Assembly: GCA_023053575.1 (NCBI GenBank)
Contig: JAKZAP010000012.1
Span: forward strand, 22,618,780 to 22,682,779
From: Branchinecta lynchi
Taxonomy: Eukaryota > Arthropoda > Branchiopoda > Anostraca > Branchinectidae
Length of the DNA: 64,000 nt
Reading direction: 5' to 3'
Below are positions 52,421-62,580 of the stretch, one piece after another (position 1 is the first letter of the stretch; each line of letters opens with the position of its first letter). The notes below the pieces were generated by a model. That model was not told where the DNA came from and did not search any database. It saw nothing but the letters and a program-made list of their open reading frames with translations. The position numbers and the translations under genes were made by a program.

Positions 52421-52688
52421 TAATGACATACGCTGAATTCGTTTTGAAGTGAAAATTCCAAGCGAATACTATTTTTTAGTCACCAGCTCCTCAGTCTAAA
52501 ATTGGTTCAATACCGTAGAAGAACAAGAAGAACAAAAAATGAGGCTGTCTGACGACGAGAATCTTCATGAAAAAAAACACCGCTAGATGCTGTGCAGCCG
52601 AGTTGCTGATACAAATTCGCGGTAGTTTAGACTAGTTTCAAACTTAAGATAAAGCGTGGCCAAAAGTTAATCTTGAAGGTGTTTTAAA

Positions 52689-52803
52689 ATGGTGATCTGC
52701 TTAGGCATAGAAGGCAGTGCAAACAAAATAGGAGTTGGTATTATGCGAGATAAAGAAGTCTTAGCAAATCCAAGGAAAACTTATATCACTTTACCTGGCG
52801 AAG
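52689..52803 (+). CDS. OSGEP: OSGEP exon 1
   Basis: Start ATG at 52689; 38 codons plus one base; donor GTAAGC at 52804. Encodes [17 protein letters not shown] and [14 protein letters not shown]. Confidence 0.92.
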
Positions 52804-55800
52804 GTAAGCTGTGCAGGAGGGATCCAACCTCGAGTTTATATGACCTCGACCTTCATCTGAAAACTTAACAGTGACATATCGGTGCAGCCCAAAACAGGTC
52901 CTGGGTCAATGAGGGTTTCTTTCTTGACAGTTCGGAACTTTTTAGGATTGGACTGAAATTTCCTTCTAACCTTTTTTAGGTCAGATTCGAGGTTCTCATG
53001 TAGTGTAGCAGCTAAACAGTTATTTTTTAGAGATTGGTCTGCTTGGAGATTTTTCAGAAAATAGTTTTGTAAGAATAGTTGATTTTCTCTCTAAAACAGT
53101 AAGTTTTACTTAAAATCAGTTTCATTTTTTTGTCAAGTTTTTTTTTTTTTAAATATACTGTCGGTATAAATGACCAGCCAGTTGGTAAATACCTTGCACC
53201 CCCCGAACATTTTGGCTAGTAACGCCCAGTCTAGTATACTAGCCCTTATTCAGTCACTGTGCTCAAACGTCTAGCACCATGCCTGAGTGCTAGATGTTTA
53301 AGCACTGTACCTTGAAACCCATGCACCGTGCATGGATTTCAGCACAATTCTGATTTGTCACATCCCACTAGGAATCTTAAAACCAGCCAATTAAATAGTA
53401 ATGTGAGAGTTTAAGGCAACTTTTTTGGTTTTCTCCCATATTTCCAGGAAATTTCTTACTGGTTAGCATAAACTTTATGTGAGGTGTACTATAAATATGT
53501 TGTGTAGACTAGTTCCATATTTGTTTTATTAGATTGTATTCTTTTCTAGGTTTCCTTCCAAGCCAAACTGCTCGGCATCATCAGTCATGTATACTTGATC
53601 TAATCCAGATGGCCCTAGATGAAGCTAAGGTCAGTTTTATGCTTTTGAGGACTGAGATTATTTTTGTTAGCTGCTTGTTGTGTATCAGGTGTATTATTGT
53701 GTATATTATTTATTTGGGTTTGCACAGTAGAGGTATGTTAATTTGAACAGTTACTTTAACATGAACAGTGCAGTTTGGGGCTGATAGTCAAATGAAGATC
53801 CAGAATACCTATTCAGGTGTTTTCAGAGACCCTTAATTACCTATTTTGGCTAACTCATAGTTGACTTTAATCACAACAAGTGCATGAAAATGGCCAAGTC
53901 CTAAGTCAACAAACATTCACATAAGCATACCTCTATTGTAATCCACATACTTGGTCATTGCTGAATCTGTAATCCACATTGCTTGATGCCTAAGTATGTT
54001 GGAACCTCAACTAAGCAAAAATCGGTTTAAAAGTGTATTGGTGCAGTCCAGGACTTGTGACACATCTGGCTCCCAAGAAACGCATGACCATTGAGGTCAA
54101 GCAGGACTACTTAAGTATAGATGCTAGAATCACAGTAGTTTACATGAGTGACAGAAGGTGATAACCATCTAGGGATCTTAAAGTTTTGTTGTGGGTGAGG
54201 TTGAAGGACAACAGTAGAAGACTACAAATAATTTGGTTCAACTCTTGGTGACTGCTTCCTGAATGTGTTTCTCACTGAGATAGTAACTTCTTCAGTCAGT
54301 GGAGCGGCTACTATGTCCGTGTCGAGTTCCACCTTTTTTTTCCAATTCATTACCGCCATTCTTTTACCCCAAAGCCTATAAAAGATCATTTATTATTTTG
54401 TTTCCATATCAACAAAATAAATCAGTTTTCATCTTTTATTTTTAGATCTCATCAGACGAGGTTGATGTGATTGCATACACCAAAGGACCTGGAATGGGAG
54501 CCCCGTTGGTATCTGCAGCTGTAGTGGCTCGAACTCTCTCACAGCTATGGAGTATACCCATTGTTGGTGTTAACCACTGCATCGGACGTAAGTATCCTCA
54601 CAGCTCTATCTAGGGATTTCTAGAGCTATGCCATTCTGTTGGCACGTAACTTTCAAATACTTCTGTGATATTTAAAAGTAATTTGTCCGAATAAGATATT
54701 TATAGTCGATAGAAGCTTCAGTTATTTATTGCAGGTTGGTATCCGTCCCCGGCGTTGATCCCAAAGATTGACAGCCTGACGAGGACCCTTGCCAAGAAGG
54801 GCCGAAATATCAATATAGATGGTACTTTACACAAGGGACTTGTACCATGACCAGGGGAAGACGCCCTTGAGATGAAAAATGTTTACAAGTAGTGAACTGA
54901 TAGACAAAAATGCTCCTCAGCCGGGATTTGAACCCAGGACCCTCTGCTTACAAGGCAGTCACTCTACCACTGAGCTACAGAGGGGGTTGTGAACAGAGTT
55001 GGCAAACCACTACTATAGTCTGGTAGAAGCCGGCCATAGGAATAGTGATCACGCCCGAAAGCAAATTCATCTAACCAGTTCACATCCCCATGCCACGGAA
55101 ATTATTAATATAAATGGCACTTTGCACAAGGGACTTGTACCGTGACGAATTCCATGAACAGTTTTTTGAATATAATTTAGAAGTCTAGGACTCCCTTGTC
55201 GGGAGTCCTATTTTTTATGGAATTGGTCACGGTACAAGTCCTTTGTGTAAAGTGCCATCTATAATAATAATTTCCATGGCATGGGGATGTGAACTGGTTA
55301 GATGAATTTGCCTTCAGACCGGATCACTGTTCCTATGGCCGGCCTTCTACCAGACTATTGTAGTGGTTTGCGAGCTCTGTTCACAAGCCCCTCGGTAGCT
55401 CAGTGGTAGAGTGACTGTCTTGTAAGCAGAGGGTCCTGGGTTCAAATCCCGGGTGAGGAGTATTTTTGTATATCAGTTCACTACTTATAAAATGCCGAAA
55501 TATCGCTGCTAAAGCATCGTAGCTGACGCATATATGCATTATCTGAATATGTGAGAACATTAGTAAGCAGGGTACAGTCATAAGACTGACATTAGGCTAC
55601 AGGTCAGTTTACCCATCTGCTCGCGGTTTTCTAGGATTCGTGAAAATTTGTATGCGCATCATTGAAAGGGGTACAGGTAGTGAGGGTTTGGTAACCCAAG
55701 CTAAGCGAAAGGGTTCTCAAAGCGCTAGTGATTAGGTCGGGGGCTAAAGAGCTACCGATTACCATTTGGTCTCCAATATGACCATGAAAACAAGAACGTT

Positions 55801-58800
55801 AGAGTAGGACCAATAGTTACTCTAGTTACAATGGTGAGTAAGTGCCAGGGGAATATCTCAAGGACTTAACAAAATGATGCCCTGTATGTAAAAACCCGCT
55901 TGGTAGTGGGAAATCTCAACTACTGGTGAAATAACGTTTAACCAAGAGATCATAGTTGTGTATTCCGAAGAGCTTGCATTTTTCAGCAGAGGCGCAACGT
56001 AAGAGCCCCCCCCTCCCCAATGTTGCCGGCCAGTCGAAAAAAAAAAAACGAGTGGGCCCGAATCGCCTAAAAAGCGTCAGATTTTCTCAGAAACATTATT
56101 TTTTCTTAAAAGAAACAAGTATCTGAAAAAGAGTCGGTAAAAATGAATAGCCAGTTGCTAGATACCTCCCCCCCCCCCCAACAAAAAAAACTCTTTCTGC
56201 CAGTAAGGCCTATGTCTCTTGGTGTGCAGTTCATAAATGCAAATACGGGATAAGGCAAGAAGCTTGTCGTAGTTATTTCTGTTCCGATAGGCTGAGTAAG
56301 CTAGAGTAATCGCTCCATATATTTCTAAACCCAGAGATCCCAATTTCGTACGGTACATTCTAACCCACCTAACAAAAGCATGCTGATTTTCCACTTGCCG
56401 TGTTGCTACCTTCGATGTGTTTCACGCTGTCGACGGTTGTCTGTGAGAAGTATTTCCATCAGAAAAACCGGCTATGTAAATTGTTTCCCTGTTTTAAGTC
56501 AACCGGTCTCGGAAAAGTCTTGAGACAGCCAAACCATTGGTTATTTGTTGAAAGCACAGCCCAGCACATCACAGTATGCGATTGTAAATAGTGCGAGGGG
56601 TCCTTTAAGGCCGTGCAGGAGAAGTATGAGTCGTTGATATTACTATCTCCTTTTAGATATAGAAATGGCCCGCCTTATAACGGGAGCCGAAAACCCTACA
56701 GTACTCTATGTCAGTGGAGGAAATACACAAGTTATTGCGTACTCTCAAAGGCGATATAGAATTTTTGGAGAGACAATTGACATCGCTGTTGGAAACTGCC
56801 TTGACCGATTTGCCAGGATTTTGAAGCTGTCGAATGACCCTAGTCCAGGATATAATATTGAACAATTGGCCAAGAGGTAAGATCTGTCTGTTTCTTTATT
56901 GTTCTCCATGTTTCAGAGCTGCTGCGAGTCCAGCAAAACTGAGTCTGAGTCCTCGAAAAAGGCGTCTCGAGACGAGTCCGGAGTCCACAGCTCAGGCGGC
57001 GACAGCTCTGGGAAAGACGAGTCCTAGTCCTTGAAAAAGGCGTCTCGAGACGAGCCCAGGGTCCAAGTCTACCCGCTCTGCCGTGTTTGTCCGGAATGAA
57101 TGAAAAGGGCAGCAAGGAAATGAAGAGCATTAAAGTTTAACTGAAAAGCCAACTTACTTTTGTGTCATTTAATTGTTACACTGAATTATGTGGATTCTCC
57201 AAAGGGATTTTTTTTATGTTCCACTATCTGCTCTAGTTATGACGTTCAGAATATCTGCAGCCGTCCCCACAGCATAAATTCTACTATGACGCGGGAAATT
57301 TTAATCTCAACACAAACGCGGCTTTTCAGTGGGCAGTGGTGAGACTGGTGAAGATTGCTTAGTCCCTGAAAAAAAAAAAATCATAAATCTTTCTCGTAAG
57401 GCATACAACACAGATACAAGCGCATAGAGGTACCACAAATCACACGGAAATTCCACAACATGAAAACGGATTATTCGTGTATAGCGGAACACAGAATTAA
57501 CGCATTTTTAGCGGGTCTTCAAGCCAATTTAAGTATATAAGTGATGGGTAACTAGATTGTCTTATCCCAACCCTTTTCGGTTAAACTTCAAGACACGGGC
57601 AAGCTCTTCAGGATGAGGATCCCCCCCCCCTAAAAAAAAGAAGATGTTTGTAGATATTTTTTGTTTTGCTTTTTTTAGGGGAGGATTGAGTAAAACTCAA
57701 AAAGTGATAGTACAATGTCTGTGGTTGCCACAGACACTGGCTTTAAGTGATGTCAACCGTCGTATCTCATTTATTCGAAGTTAGCAGATTATAAGAAAAT
57801 GAAGATGTTTTGGGGGTAGTTGGAGAATTGGTTTGCCAGATAAGGAAACAGGCATCTCAGGGACCGTAGGGAAAATATTGAATATGTGACTAAGGAAAAC
57901 GCTCTGAAGATGTGCAATTTGAGGTCGTGGATTGCAAGATACCGTACACTGTAAAAAGTTTATCTGAGTAAGGATTCAGGTTAACTGCAGTATTTGCTAC
58001 TGGGATCGATCTTATCTCTGTTGAGATAAGATTAATCCGAATTAGAGATAAGATCATCTTTTTAGAGACAAGGTTAATCCCAGTAGCAAATAAGCAAGAT
58101 TTGTTTTTACAGTTTACTCAGGGGTGCGCCATATTAAGTAAGCAATTTATTTCTGACCCGCCATTTGAAAAGCGGAGTATGCAAAATAAAACAAAGTAGT
58201 AGTAGGTTTACTGGACAGAAAAGTTTGTGGTATTACTTTAGTTTTTGTATTTCGCATTTTCTGGCCTATAGCTTATTAGTTTGCATGTCTGATGAATCAG
58301 ATAAAATTACTTTAACCAAAAAAACGCGTATTCTACTGTATACTGTTATCGGTAATTCACTGTTGGCTTTCGGCAAACTGTCTATTCGTCAACCTTGTGA
58401 AAATTGTTTGACGGAGCATATTTGTAGTAACAGTGGGGAAGTGGGAGAGTGCCATTACCTTTATATTGCGGACAGAAGATCAAGATTTCCGTCACTTTTA
58501 TCATTAAGTTAAGGTCAAGGTTTAATGGAAAAATTACCACAATAGCAAAAGCTAAATAATAGGCAACAAAGAGACAATAAATAAACACACATTAATAACT
58601 AACGACATCTAAATAAAATACCATCAACAACGAAACTTAAGAAAAAATACAGAAACAAACCAAGAACCGAACAGGCACAAATGAACAACAAACGTGAAAT
58701 TTTATTGGTTATTAAAATAATTAGTAACAAGTTGGGAGAATGAGTGGAGCCGACGTGCGGTACTTGATGCTGGCAACGGCTTGAGTAAATTTGAGTATCT

Positions 58801-59321
58801 CGTTGAATAAGTCGGTTCAGGGAGTTGTTCGAGAGCGAGGTGACGGAATCTGTTTGACTGCAAAATTTTCTTACCAAAAGCTGTTGTTAAATTTAGGCGT
58901 CTTGTCTTGAATGGTTAAAGCTGGAGAGTTTTAAGCGCCTGGTCATAATTAGTGTATTCGTGAGAAAGTATGATTTTAACCACCCACTTTCCGTTGAAAA
59001 CATCTCAGCTATTCCGTACGGAACCGATGAGGAAGGAATTCCAGTCCGCGACGCCCGTGATCTTCTCTTCAGCATTATCGAAGCTGGCCATTGTTTGGAT
59101 GGTTACTTATATATTTTTCTTGTTCACCATGAATCTATCTCGCAGGGGAACGAAGTATGTACCACTGCCTTACATCGTGAAAGGAATGGACGTCTCCTTC
59201 GCTGGTCTTCTGACGTTCTTAGAAGACCGAGTGGACAAGCTCCTCGAGTCCGGCTACACCCCTGAAGATCTGTGTTTTTCATTGCAAGAGACAGTTTTTG
59301 CGATGCTTGTTGAAACGACAG
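52689..59321 (+). CDS. OSGEP: OSGEP/Kae1, KEOPS catalytic subunit, 3' incomplete
   Basis: Five exons, 52689-52803, 53550-53629, 54446-54587, 56657-56876 and 59146-59321, join in frame to the first 244 residues of a family of about 335. Kae1/OSGEP, as part of KEOPS, transfers threonylcarbamoyl to A37 of tRNAs reading ANN codons (t6A). Conserved segments: [13 protein letters not shown] at the N terminus, [11 protein letters not shown], the metal-binding H-x3-H in [75 protein letters not shown] and [18 protein letters not shown]. The part carrying the IVGGVGCN-like segment and the second metal site should be in later exons. It was not found before 64000, so it lies outside the window or has been missed. 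Introns contain PLE, SINE and MITE insertions. Confidence 0.93.
53105..53226 (+). repeat. MITE-D fragment
   Basis: Right end only: GACCAGCCAGTTGGTAAATA, C-run, then CATTTTGGCTAGTAACGCC. Cut off by the MITE-A end that starts at 53227. Confidence 0.6.
53227..53345 (+). repeat. MITE-A fragment
   Basis: CAGTCTAGTATACTAGCCC and the following CTCAAACGTCTAGCACCATG match 40878-40990; the right part is missing. Lies in OSGEP intron 1. Confidence 0.7.
53550..53629 (+). CDS. OSGEP: OSGEP exon 2
   Basis: Acceptor TTCTTTTCTAG; donor GTCAGT at 53630. Encodes [19 protein letters not shown] and MALDEAK. Confidence 0.92.
54446..54587 (+). CDS. OSGEP: OSGEP exon 3
   Basis: Acceptor TTTATTTTTAG; donor GTAAGT at 54588. 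Encodes [17 protein letters not shown] and VGVNHCIG. The second His of the H-x3-H metal motif is split across the next intron. Confidence 0.92.
54768..54811 (+). ncRNA. Hammerhead-ribozyme-like motif, interrupted after TATC
   Basis: CAGC then CTGACGAG (54776-54783), stem II as in the young element, GCCGAAATATC 54801-54811. The 3' strand of stem I (GCTG) now lies 682 bases away at 55505, beyond the SINE insertion. Confidence 0.55.
54914..54984 (-). tRNA. tRNA-Thr(TGT)-like sequence, SINE-borne
   Basis: 71 bases with A-box TAGCTCAGTGGTAGAG, anticodon loop CTTGTAA (anticodon TGT), and T-arm CTGGGTTCAAATCCCGG. The acceptor stem has two mismatches of seven and the anticodon stem one, so it is more likely a SINE promoter head than a working tRNA gene. 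Confidence 0.45.
55389..55459 (+). tRNA. tRNA-Thr(TGT)-like sequence, SINE-borne
   Basis: Inverted partner of 54914-54984 with a few differences (CTGTCTTGTAAGCAG anticodon arm). The acceptor ends CCCTCGG and GTGAGGA pair poorly (two mismatches plus a wobble). Same interpretation. Confidence 0.45.
55556..55984. other. OSGEP intron 3, unassigned stretch
   Basis: No recognised repeat or coding signal. Confidence 0.35.
55985..56200 (+). repeat. MITE-D fragment
   Basis: CAGAGGCGCAACGTAAGAGC, C-run, CCAATGTTGCCGGCCAGTCG at the left; GGTAAAAATGAATAGCCAGT then a C-run at the right. The terminal part on the right is lost. Confidence 0.6.
56657..56876 (+). CDS. OSGEP: OSGEP exon 4
   Basis: Acceptor CTCCTTTTAG; donor GTAAGATC at 56877. 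Encodes [20 protein letters not shown] to NIEQLAK, with SGGNTQ and GNCLDRFAR. Confidence 0.93.
56949..57068 (+). repeat. Tandem duplication carrying a CGTCTCGAGACG palindrome
   Basis: GAAAAAGGCGTCTCGAGACG occurs at 56954-56976 and again at 57034-57053, each with GAGTCC/GTCC words on both sides; the unit is about 75-80 bp. It is close to the 5' splice site of OSGEP intron 4. Confidence 0.65.
57947..58114 (+). repeat. MITE-B copy
   Basis: 168 bp from CACTGTAAAAAGTTTATC to TTTTTACAGT(T), flanked by TA (57945-57946, 58115-58116). OSGEP intron 4. Confidence 0.8.
59146..59321 (+). CDS. OSGEP: OSGEP exon 5 (last in window)
   Basis: Acceptor CTATCTCGCAG; donor GTAGGTG at 59322. Encodes [20 protein letters not shown] and [18 protein letters not shown]. 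Confidence 0.92.
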
Positions 59322-59529
59322 GTAGGTGTATTAGTTAGATCAAGAAAAAATAAGCTAATAGACCTCCGTCTTTGGTCCCATGCACCGACTATTGATACCG
59401 TGACGGAATTGAGCAGTGCTTGCCTGTCTACTTCCCTCTTAGCTGCTGCTTATTTGAGTGGAAAAGACCGTAGCATGCATGCATGATCCGCCTCTGCGCT
59501 TCATATCTTCAGTCAGTTGGCGGGTAAAA

Positions 59530-59743
59530 TGGGAAGGTCTGAAACACTTATATATTACAAGGCAGCAAAGGTAAGGTTTGGTGAAGAGGTTTATTTTAAA
59601 TTTAATTTACCTTCAAGAGTTTTGCGTTCATGGATTCAGCTGCGAGCAAATTGTCTTCTAGTTTTGGGGAACATCCGGGATATTAAAAGGTCAGGGACAA
59701 GGGATAATAGGATATGTAAATTTTGTAAAGTTGAGGTAGGGGA
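59530..59743 (+). pseudogene. LINE 3'-end relic, split by a hAT-like element
   Basis: The frame reads LRSWIQLRANCLLVLGNIRD and NRICKFCKVEVG, the start of a LINE C-terminal zinc knuckle. The second half (LDHILYKC) continues after the hAT-like insertion at 60871 in the same register once one target copy is removed. It then decays by about 60960. Confidence 0.65.
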
Positions 59744-60862
59744 CAGTGCTTCCACTTCGAAAATCCTGCCGGGAACTCCATAAATCCTGAAAAATCCTGC
59801 TCTTAAAGTAAAAAAAATCCTGCAAAGAAATCCTGACGAAAAAAAAAAAAAATATGTGTCCGTACTAATTAAAGGGATAGTTGTTAAGACTAAATATAGC
59901 TGGAGGATTTGAGCAAACACAACTGATTTTTTCGTCTCTATCGTTTGGGAGGACTAGAACGTTTTTGCCGTAAGAACTACATGAACAACCAATACTAACA
60001 CTAGGGGCGTCACGACTGGGGGGAGGGGAGACGCCCTCCCCTCCCCCCAATGTTGTTGGCCACTCGGTAAAAAATTATCGAGTCGGCGCGAAGCGCCTCG
60101 ATTTTTCGTCAAAACAGTTGATTTTCTTCATGAAAACTGTCGGGTTTTCTGAAAATTAGTTGATTTTTTCTTATCAAAACAGTCGGTTTTTCTGAAAATC
60201 AGTCGGCTTTTTTTCAAAATTGTCATTTTTTCTTGAAAACAGTTATTTTTCCGCAAAAACAGTCGGTAAATGCCTTGCCCTCTCCCCTAAACATTTTGGC
60301 TAGTAAAGCCTCTGACCAATACTACGATTAAAGAGGGCGTCACGAGACGGGACTTGAAAATGTACAGACAACAGGAGCAGCGGCAACGTCTGTACCCAGG
60401 ACAAATTATACTAAGCGCCGTAGGCAATCGTTTTTAAACACGCCTTTTTTCTGGAAAAATTTAACTTAAATTCTAGCTTTTAGTGTGGTTTAAACTCGCA
60501 AATATACCTAGCCTCCAACGCCTGCTATAAATGAAGCACCCTCTTCTAAATAGGGAATATAAAATAGAAAATGCGCCGCAGGCGAAATTTTGTGAAAACA
60601 CTGATGATCAAAGTGTCTTTTTGCTAACCGGAATGATGATACGATTGAAAGAAATAAGCCGCATCTCTTCGTTTTTTAATAAAAAGGAGTTTGATAAAAA
60701 CAAAAACAGAACGTCAAACTTAGCCATACAGCTAAAATAGAGTTTCTATTATGGTTGCGTTTTCCCAAAAATGCCTAACTTTTACTGCAGTCTGTTAAAA
60801 ATATCAGCAACTTCCTGGTAAATCCTGAATTTCAGGATAAATCCTGCAAAGTGGAAGCACTT
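59744..60862. mobile_element. hAT-like non-autonomous element, 1.1 kb
   Basis: Ends CAGTGCTTCCACTTCG and AAGTGGAAGCACTT, flanked by a perfect 8-bp duplication GTAGGGGA (59736-59743, 60863-60870). CAGTG ends and an 8-bp duplication are the hAT signature. Sub-terminal AAATCCTG words repeat near both ends (at least eight), as expected for transposase-binding motifs. The interior frame 60531-60740 shows no transposase motif. MITE-D is nested at 59998-60314. Confidence 0.85.
59998..60314 (+). repeat. MITE-D copy nested in the hAT-like element
   Basis: 317 bp between duplicated ACCAATACTA (59988-59997, 60315-60324). From GGGGCGTCACGACTGGGG through about ten units of the type TTTTCTGAAAATCAGTCGG to CATTTTGGCTAGTAAAGCC. 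The most complete uninterrupted copy of the family in the window. Confidence 0.8.
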
Positions 60863-60959
60863 GTAGGGGAGCTGGACCACATTCTTTACAAGTGTTAGGA
60901 GTTATCTGTCCCGCGTGAGATGTTTTTGAATGGTATAATATGTCAGTAAAGGAGCTACT

Positions 60960-61740
60960 TACCTGGAACTGTCGTAAACTCAGTAGCATTACTACGGCAC
61001 ATTAGTCATTACTCCTGGAACCGGGTATATTGTTTTATAATCACACCTGCACCGGTTTTATCTGACTTACTTTTATACTACCTTCATTTTCTGTTCCCCC
61101 AATGTGAGGTCGCACGACCGGCTTCTCACAACGATTGATTTACAATATTCTTAATATAGAAACTTGACTGATTTCTTTAAAACTTATAGGTTAAGGGCAG
61201 GCACTCTCAAAATTTGTGTGGTAATGCTTTAGTATTAGATAATACAGTTTAACTGCGGAAACGGTTTATGAAATATTTCGCACTTTACAGAAAAGAGGCA
61301 CTTGCAAAACAGTGGAATGCAGTGATAAATTTCTAGCAACTCCAGGTCTGTTACAAGTTCTGATTTCAATTCTATGGAATATTCGTAATATCACGAAGTA
61401 TCACCCATACTACTACATGCAACTCTTATCGGTACCACGGAACGATCGACTCAGACTACTTCCATGCGAAATCGATTCAAACTGAGACAGTAATATAAAG
61501 GAGTATGTAGGTGTATATAGTTTTACCAATCATATGCAATACCACGGAATATCACTCATACTACTATAGCTCCGAAAAACGTAGTGATATGTAGTAACAA
61601 AGAATCCTATGTGCAACTACGCAGCGACTTTATCAAGAGTATGAAAGACTATCAGTGCTACTCTATGCAAGTGCTTCAACAAGTAGTATGTATTATGTAG
61701 TAGTATGCAGTAGTATAGATGCTTTTACACATTTAAATTT
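60960..61740. other. Unassigned DNA
   Basis: No coding signal. From 61380 on, words such as CATACTACTA and GTAGTATG recur irregularly. Confidence 0.35.
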
Positions 61741-61754
61741 AGCGTCGGATAAGC

Positions 61755-61860
61755 TTAAGTCGTAGCATGCTGTAACACCGTAGTCTTGGCCGAGAAGCAT
61801 GTAGTCGCATGCAGTAACACGGTAGTTTTTGACCGAGAAGCATGTAGTAGCATCAGTGAT
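61755..61860 (+). repeat. Two-copy tandem repeat, about 46 bp
   Basis: AGTCGTAGCATGCTGTAACA...GAGAAGCATGT and AGTCGCATGCAGTAACACGG...GAGAAGCATGT follow each other directly. A partial third copy starts AGTAGCAT. Confidence 0.65.
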
Positions 61861-61909
61861 ACTGCATGCTGCTTTTTCCTACTACTACGTACTCCTATTT
61901 TGAGACAAT

Positions 61910-62580
61910 TTTTCATCGGGAAATGGGCCCAGATTGCCCAGTGAATAATGTTCATAACTTGACAAGAACTGGACATAGGACGATGAAATTTCTTGGACGT
62001 GTAGATCCTAGGGCTGGGAAATTGCTTTTAAAGTTTCACCTCCCCCACCCACCCCGTTCATGGGCAACTGGGTCCAGATTTGCCAGGAGTAAAGTTCGAT
62101 ACCCGTGACAGGAATCAATAGCTATCAAGTTGAAACTTGGTAGGATTGTGAGAATTGGGGTCCCTTTTTACTTTTTACGGGTCCCAAACCCCACCCCACT
62201 TGGTTCAGGGCAATTGGGCCCAGGTTGCCAATTTTTTAATGTTTTTAACTTGAATTAACTGGAGATAAGGCGATGTAATTCCTTTGTGCTTTTGGATCGT
62301 GGGGGTTGGGGAGAGCTGAACCACCCCCACCCTCCCCGTCCATGAGCAAGTGGGCCGAAATTGCCCATGAAAAACGTTTTTGACCTGTGACTGGAATCAA
62401 ACTCTAAGCTGTTATACTTCAGGAAAAAAAAGTGTAAATGTGTAAATACGCATTTTGACAAGCCCGGACCCCCCCCCCCCCCCCCCCCCCCCCGTCCCGT
62501 TCATGGGCAGCTGGGCCCAGATTTCCCACGAGTTAAGTTTGTCAATGACAGGTCGCAAGTCCAACTCTTGTATATTGGGG
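61910..62580 (+). repeat. Diverged tandem array, five units of about 134-162 bp (family M)
   Basis: The core GTTCATGGGCAACTGGGCCC-like word appears near 61920, 62060, 62208, 62340 and 62500, each followed by AGATTTGCC-like and TTGACAAGAACTGG-like stretches. A C-run of about 24 bases precedes the last unit (62469-62493). Confidence 0.65.

Larger units (their letters stand above)
54812..55493. repeat. tRNA-related SINE in inverted-dimer form
   Basis: Flanked by the perfect 11-bp duplication GCCGAAATATC (54801-54811, 55494-55504). Two arms of about 277 bp (about 54880-55156 and 55217-55493) are inverted, with a 60-base centre holding a GGACTCCC/GGGAGTCC hairpin. Each arm contains a tRNA-Thr-like region. 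The word GGTACAAGTCCCTTGTGTAA occurs three times, at both ends of the minus-oriented unit and once in the plus unit. It is an RNA-mediated insertion, judging by the long target duplication. Confidence 0.75.
54690..55555 (+). mobile_element. PLE terminal-repeat fragment split by a SINE dimer
   Basis: 54690-54811 and 55505-55555 together match PLE 31136-31300 (AAGATATTTATAGTCG, GGTACCCGTCCC-like stretch, hammerhead motif, TAGCTGACG). The SINE element 54812-55493 interrupts it. Located in OSGEP intron 3, in the same orientation as the gene. Confidence 0.75.

Noticed and set aside
54914..55459. Two functional tRNA-Thr genes
   Set aside because: Acceptor and anticodon stems have mismatches, and both lie in a mobile inverted-dimer repeat; treated as SINE heads.
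58970..59338. Extended OSGEP exon 5 starting at an upstream ATG
   Set aside because: Homology to OSGEP begins only after the acceptor at 59145, and the upstream part of that frame is unrelated.
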